A stretch of DNA of 64,000 nt from Cladopsammia gracilis (taxonomy: Eukaryota > Cnidaria > Anthozoa > Scleractinia > Dendrophylliidae). Positions 61,274-64,000 of the stretch are shown piece after piece. Below the pieces are notes generated by a model. That model saw only the letters and a list, made by a program, of their open reading frames with translations. It searched no databases and was not told the origin of the DNA. Each line of letters begins with the position of its first letter. Position 1 is the first letter of the stretch. Location of the stretch: contig JAJGOT010000168.1 of assembly GCA_022457155.1 (NCBI GenBank), positions 945,001-1,009,000 of the forward strand. The letters are read 5' to 3'. A program made the translations under genes and the position numbers.

Positions 61274-63385
61274 GGAGGCTCGTACCCATTTCTCAAGTCC
61301 ACACCCTTTCAATTTTAATGGGCCATATCTTTTGTTGTAGTGCATAAAAAGACAAGCCACTTTGCATGCAAACACACAATACATTGAACTTTATGGGAGT
61401 ATAGGATTTGTTTACATCGGTGCTTCCATGGCAACGGAATGGTGATCCTCTGAAATTCACAAGTTGCGGAGTTTCTCTAGATCAAGAGAAATTTTTGTAA
61501 AACCCGCTAGTGGACTAATTGATTAGACCATGGGCTTCAACTGGACAAAGTTTGAAAGAAATGTATGAGAGCGTTTTCGAAATTTTTAGGGATGAAGTTT
61601 TGGGGATTATAAATACAGTGAAAAACATACTATCGACATAATTGGCTAATATCTAAAGAAAGTGATGCGCGATGGGGATGCAGTTTCATCTCATAGTAGT
61701 TTGATTCCATTTGAAATGGTGTGTGAAAAAGTGAGGGGGTTGCTTTGGCCGATTGCGAGAAAGAAGGATTTGATTAGCGTGCGTTCAGCTGCTCCTGTTG
61801 CCATTTTTGTATGTAATTTGGTCTACGCGTACAAATGTGATGATAATTTGGAAACCGCGAGATAAATTTTTTTAAAAATTTGACAATCTCGAGATTGGCC
61901 ATCAATTTATATGGCCTGCAAGTTTCAAGGACATTGAAGACATGCAAGGCAATAAAATAGGGCCTCCAATGTACCAATTTTTCCCGCAGAGTTTGTGTTT
62001 ACAAGTGAGCGTCCTCATTATTCACGGGTATTGTTTTCAAGTTTCATATGCACGTGCAAAACTTTACAAAAAAATTTATTTGCATCGAACAGAACGCTCG
62101 ATTGCTTTCCGAAGACTTTTCCGAAACATGCTAATAACTGGCTTGCGTTACGAATAGCAATGACAACAGTAATGATGAAGACAACGTCGGAAACGTCACG
62201 TTTCATCAAGTGCCGGATGCAGAAATAACACATTTATGATTGTCTCACTCTGGTTATTTGTTGCAATTGGCGTAGCATCTGTTCCTTATTTAGATATAAA
62301 ATAGCGCAAAGCAGAATTCTCAGCTAAAATATAAAGTTGTCACGCTGTTCTTGCGTGTGACATATTAAAGAAGCACTGTTTCTGCATTACGTTTATAAAT
62401 TTCCAAATTGGGATATGTTCTTCTTGTCCTGCAATTTTAAAGAGACCCTCGGTATGGCTGCATTACAGCGTAATAGCGCAACATCGAGTGCGTAATGTTA
62501 TTACAATTCTCAAGCCAGCTATTAGCATATTTCGGAAAAATTCTTCGGAAAGCAATCGAGCGTTCTGTTCAGATGCAAATAAATTTTTTGCTAAAGTTTT
62601 GCACGTGCATATGAAACTCGAAAACAATACCCGTGAATAATGAGGACGCTCACTTGTAAACACAAAATCTGCGGGAAAAAATTGGTACATTGGAGGCCCT
62701 ATTTTATTGCCTTGCATGTCTTCCATGTCCTTGAAACTTGCAGGCCATATAAATTGATGACCAATCTCGAGATTGTCAAATTTTTAAAAAAATTTATCTC
62801 GCGGTTTCCAAATTATCATCACATTTGTACGCGTAGACCAAATTACATACAAAAATGGCAACAGGAGCAGCTGAACGCACGCTAATCAAATCCTTCTTTC
62901 TCGCAATCGGCCAAAGCAACCCCCTCACTTTTTCACACACCATTTCAAATGGAATCAAACTACTATGAGATGAAACTGCATCCCCATCGCGCATCACTTT
63001 CTTTAGATATTAGCCAATTATGTCGATAGTATGTTTTTCACTGTATTTATAATCCCCAAAACTTCATCCCTAAAAATTTCTAAAACGCTCTCATACATTT
63101 CTTTCAAACTTTGTCCAGTTGAAGCCCATGGTCTAATCAATTAGTCCACTAGCGGGTTTTACAAAAATTTCTCTTGATCTAGAGAAACTCCGCAACTTGT
63201 GAATTTCAGAGGATCACCATTCCGTTGCCATGGAAGCACCGATGTAAACAAATCCTATACTCCCATAAAGTTCGATGTATTGTGTGTTTGCATGCAAAGT
63301 GGCTTGTCTTTTTATGCACTACAACAAAAGATATGGCCCATTAAAATTGAAAGGGTGTGGATTTGAGAAATGGGTACGAGCCTCC
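61274..63385. mobile_element. Foldback transposon with TTAA target, 2,112 bp
   Basis: Starts GGAGGCTCGTACCCATTTCT and ends with the inverse (AGAAATGGGTACGAGCCTCC). TTAA flanks both ends (61270-61273, 63386-63389). Arms of about 880 bp (61274 to about 62155, and about 62505 to 63385) are nearly identical inverted copies around about 350 bp of unique centre. No transposase is encoded. Small identical open frames in both arms are duplicates of each other. The TTAA target suggests piggyBac or Kolobok mobilisation. Confidence 0.92.
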
Positions 63386-63389
63386 TTAA

Positions 63390-64000
63390 ATGAATGAGTA
63401 TCGATAGAGCTGCATGCTGTACAGTTTTGTCGTAATTGGATGAAAAATTGAAGTCCGAGTAATGATTTTAGTTATAATGTTTCCAGATTGGTCAAGGAAT
63501 AGCCAATGCGCTTTATACTGTCGAAATTACTTGTTAATTTGACACACGAATGTGATATTTTATTTGTAAATTGACGAAGTAGCAAATAAAACCCTGCAGA
63601 ATTTGTAAAAGGGTAAAAGTTATATGCTGGGATACCGATTTCAAGTTGAACTTCCGCCTTTACGGACACCTCCAGAGAGACCAAAATGCAAACACTTGCT
63701 TAGTAAATGAAAACCTCCGTGTAAGGGATATGCTCTTCTTTGTAATAGGGACGCTTAGCTCTGTCCGTTTGGAGCAGTGTGACTTGTGAACAGTCTTCCT
63801 TACTGGGCACATAGGAGAGGTTTAACTGCTGTAACGGGACTAAACTAAAACCTTGGAAGCAGTTTTAGATGATTTTCGATCAAAGCCATTTCAATTAATT
63901 ATCTCAGGTAATCACCTTCAGAAGTAACGCGTTATACGTGTCACCTGAGCTCACTTTGTTTTTTGCTGATTACCTGTTGATTAGTCAGTTTGTCGTTTCC
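63390..64000. other. Intergenic DNA to the window end
   Basis: Nothing recognised. Confidence 0.5.

Noticed and set aside
61662..62997. Two identical 67-codon genes in opposite orientation
   Set aside because: They are the same non-coding segment in the two arms of the foldback element.

Overview
The window looks like nuclear DNA of a cnidarian, probably an anthozoan such as a stony coral. This is an inference: there are interrupted genes with GT-AG introns, abundant MITE and LINE debris, AT-rich spacers, and a tyrosine-kinase-like gene of a type I associate with coral genomes. Nothing in it is bacterial. No database search was possible.

The centrepiece is a full-length 17,475-bp Polinton/Maverick-type (adintovirus-like) element at 3935-21409. 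It has 332-bp terminal inverted repeats (TIRs) and an exact target duplication TCGGTTA at 3928-3934 and 21410-21416. It carries a family-B DNA polymerase, a retroviral-type integrase, a double-jelly-roll major capsid protein, an A32/FtsK-type packaging ATPase and a YqaJ-type nuclease. It also carries a zinc-ribbon protein resembling late transcription factor VLTF3, two paralogous candidate minor capsid proteins and about seven unassigned virion- or membrane-type proteins. No maturation protease is recognisable. Almost every gene is preceded, within about 30 bp of its ATG, by an AT-rich TATATACC-like box. The two outermost genes (nuclease and polymerase) take their box and start codon from inside the TIRs. 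Four genes carry single frameshifts, so this copy is probably dead unless some are assembly errors.

The element is the innermost of three nested insertions. It interrupts the reverse transcriptase of a 5'-truncated LINE (3868-3934 continuing at 21417-22387). That LINE in turn interrupts a 46-bp minisatellite (3479-3867 continuing at 22388-22605), which ends in a tRNA-like SINE head on the minus strand (22606-22680).

The first 3.4 kb is transposon debris: a broken LINE, MITEs and a MADF-domain fragment. From about 26 kb onward there is a host gene on the plus strand. Its exons at 30127-30408, 50821-50992, 54836-55773 and 58628-58834 encode a small N-terminal domain, a coiled coil of 14-residue repeats and a complete protein kinase domain. 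The exon phases fit exactly. Its 20-kb first intron and its flanks are filled with MITEs, foldback elements, satellites and two inverted copies of a Harbinger-like transposon that bracket exon 1. The last 5 kb holds minisatellites and a 2.1-kb foldback element flanked by TTAA.
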